The notes under the pieces: model-generated
Seen by the model: the letters and a program-made list of their open reading frames with translations, nothing else
What the model was told of the DNA's origin: nothing
Database searches by the model: none
Shown: one piece after another, positions 12,047-12,841 of the stretch
How the letters are laid out: every line of letters starts with the position of its first letter
Numbering within the stretch: the stretch's first letter is position 1
From: CAVPGH01 sp046726955
GTDB taxonomy: Bacteria; Acidobacteriota; Vicinamibacteria; Fen-336
NCBI GenBank assembly: GCA_046726955.1
Contig: JBKPBQ010000397.1
Coordinates: 1-12,841, forward strand
Reading direction: 5' to 3'
DNA length: 12,841 bases
Position numbers and translations under genes: made by a program

Positions 12047-12841
12047 ATGCTTCGACAGACTTCTCGGACGTTCGGGCTTTTCGCCACCGTCGCGAGCACG
12101 CTCGCCCTCTTCGCGGGCGCCGCCGTCGCGCAGACCAAGACGACGACGCAGCAGGTCAAGACCTTCGAGGTCGTCTCGGTCGACGGCAACGTGGTCGTGG
12201 TCAAGGGGGAAGACGGCGCGAAGGAGTTCACGGTGCCGGAGGACTTCCGCTTCACCGTGAACGGCAAGAAAGTGCCCGTGAGCGAGCTGAAGCCCGGCAT
12301 GAAAGGGACTGCGACCATTACGACGACCACGACCGTCCGGCCCGTCTACGTGACCGAGGTCAAGGCCGGCCAGGTCATGCGCACCCTCGGCACCTCCGTC
12401 ATCGTGCGGGGGACGGACGGCATCCACATGTACTCGCAGGGCGACATCGACAAGCGCAACATCCGCATCGTCAAGGACGGCCGCCCGGTGCAGCTCGCGG
12501 AGCTCCACGAGGGAGACAAGCTGACCGCGACGATCGTCACCGAGGGTGCGCCGAAGGTGATGACCGAGAAGGACGTCGAGGCGACCCTGTCCGGCGCGGC
12601 GCCGAGCGTCGCGGCGGCCGCGGCGGCAGGGAGCCCCTCGAGCGCATCCACGCCCGCGTCGGCCCCCAAGGCCACGACCGCGACGACGACCCCCGCCGCC
12701 CCGGCGGCTGGCACCGCGGGTGGGACCGGCGACGAGGGTTCCGGCACGGCCAGCGAGTCGCGCCGGACGTTGATGTGGATACTCGCCGCGGTGGTCGTGC
12801 TCGTCGTGGGGTTCCTGCTCCTGCGCGGGGGGCGCGCCTAG
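12047..12841 (+). CDS. Secreted duplicated-domain protein with C-terminal membrane anchor
   Basis: 264 aa, complete; the stop codon is the last three bases of the window. The ATG at 12047 follows GGAAGGAG at 6 nt, a near-ideal ribosome site. Residues 1-28 are a signal peptide (cleavage near AVA|QT). Residues about 38-180 hold two copies of a beta-rich module. Copy 1: VVSVDGNVVVVKGEDG, then VNGKKVPVSELKPGMKGTAT (71-90). Copy 2: GTSVIVRGTDG, then VKDGRPVQLAELHEGDKLTAT (142-162). Each ends in a Thr/Val-rich strand. An Ala/Thr/Pro/Ser-rich linker (about 183-235) leads to a hydrophobic helix (241-259, LMWILAAVVVLVVGFLLL) and a short basic end RGGRA. This layout suggests an envelope protein displayed outside the membrane and held by its C-terminus, or processed there. 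I recall similar secreted two-module proteins in Acidobacteriota; some end in LPXTG-like signals, which this one lacks. Function unknown. Confidence 0.82.
   Translation: MLRQTSRTFGLFATVASTLALFAGAAVAQTKTTTQQVKTFEVVSVDGNVVVVKGEDGAKEFTVPEDFRFTVNGKKVPVSELKPGMKGTATITTTTTVRPVYVTEVKAGQVMRTLGTSVIVRGTDGIHMYSQGDIDKRNIRIVKDGRPVQLAELHEGDKLTATIVTEGAPKVMTEKDVEATLSGAAPSVAAAAAAGSPSSASTPASAPKATTATTTPAAPAAGTAGGTGDEGSGTASESRRTLMWILAAVVVLVVGFLLLRGGRA

Noticed and set aside
1..12841. CRISPR array, insertion sequence, phage or defence system
   Set aside because: I see no regularly spaced repeats, transposase or integrase motifs, terminal inverted repeats, or nuclease or toxin signatures on either strand.

Overview
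The window is high-GC DNA, most plausibly from an Acidobacteriota genome or metagenome bin. The main pointer is the 714-aa protein at 2544-4688, which has the layout of the 'VWFA-related Acidobacterial domain' family (TIGR03436). Supporting signs are a Tat-exported Gfo/Idh/MocA oxidoreductase, many secreted proteins of unknown function, and TANANT-type -10 boxes placed very close to start codons. The assignment rests on recognised families, not on a search.

Layout. 2-736 (-) is a secreted unknown protein cut by the window edge. 737-1065 is a divergent intergenic region with a strong inverted repeat and a -10 box. 1066-2439 (+) is a neutral/alkaline-ceramidase-like zinc hydrolase. 2544-4688 (+) is a secreted vWA protein. 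4733-5284 (-) is a Cys-rich triple-repeat protein that appears to have lost its N-terminus. 5359-6429 (+) is a cytoplasmic Gfo/Idh/MocA oxidoreductase. It runs tail to tail, 7 bp apart, with a two-gene minus-strand operon: 8991-7957, a sugar isomerase/epimerase-type TIM barrel, then 7942-6437, a Tat-exported Gfo/Idh/MocA oxidoreductase. 9131-10582 (+) is a degenerate asparagine-synthase-like protein with visibly lower GC. Its 3' end overlaps that of a small secreted unknown on the minus strand (11066-10488). 11228-11968 (+) is a class I SAM methyltransferase. 12047-12841 (+) is a secreted, duplicated-domain protein with a C-terminal membrane segment, ending exactly at the window edge.

How the genes fit together. 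The clearest functional group is 5359-8991: two sugar-type oxidoreductases and a TIM-barrel isomerase, a combination fitting stepwise oxidation and isomerisation of a sugar, cyclitol or glycoside. The substrate cannot be read from the sequence. The other genes look like independent cell-envelope or secreted functions, each with its own promoter. The asparagine-synthase-like gene resembles members found in polysaccharide or natural-product clusters, but no partner genes surround it, and its base composition suggests transfer.

I see no tRNA, rRNA, CRISPR array, insertion sequence, phage gene or clear intrinsic terminator. I do not see a convincing complete new system. The most unusual items are the decapitated Cys-rich repeat protein, the low-GC orphan asparagine-synthase-like gene with its antisense 3' overlap, and the recurrent start-proximal -10 motif.
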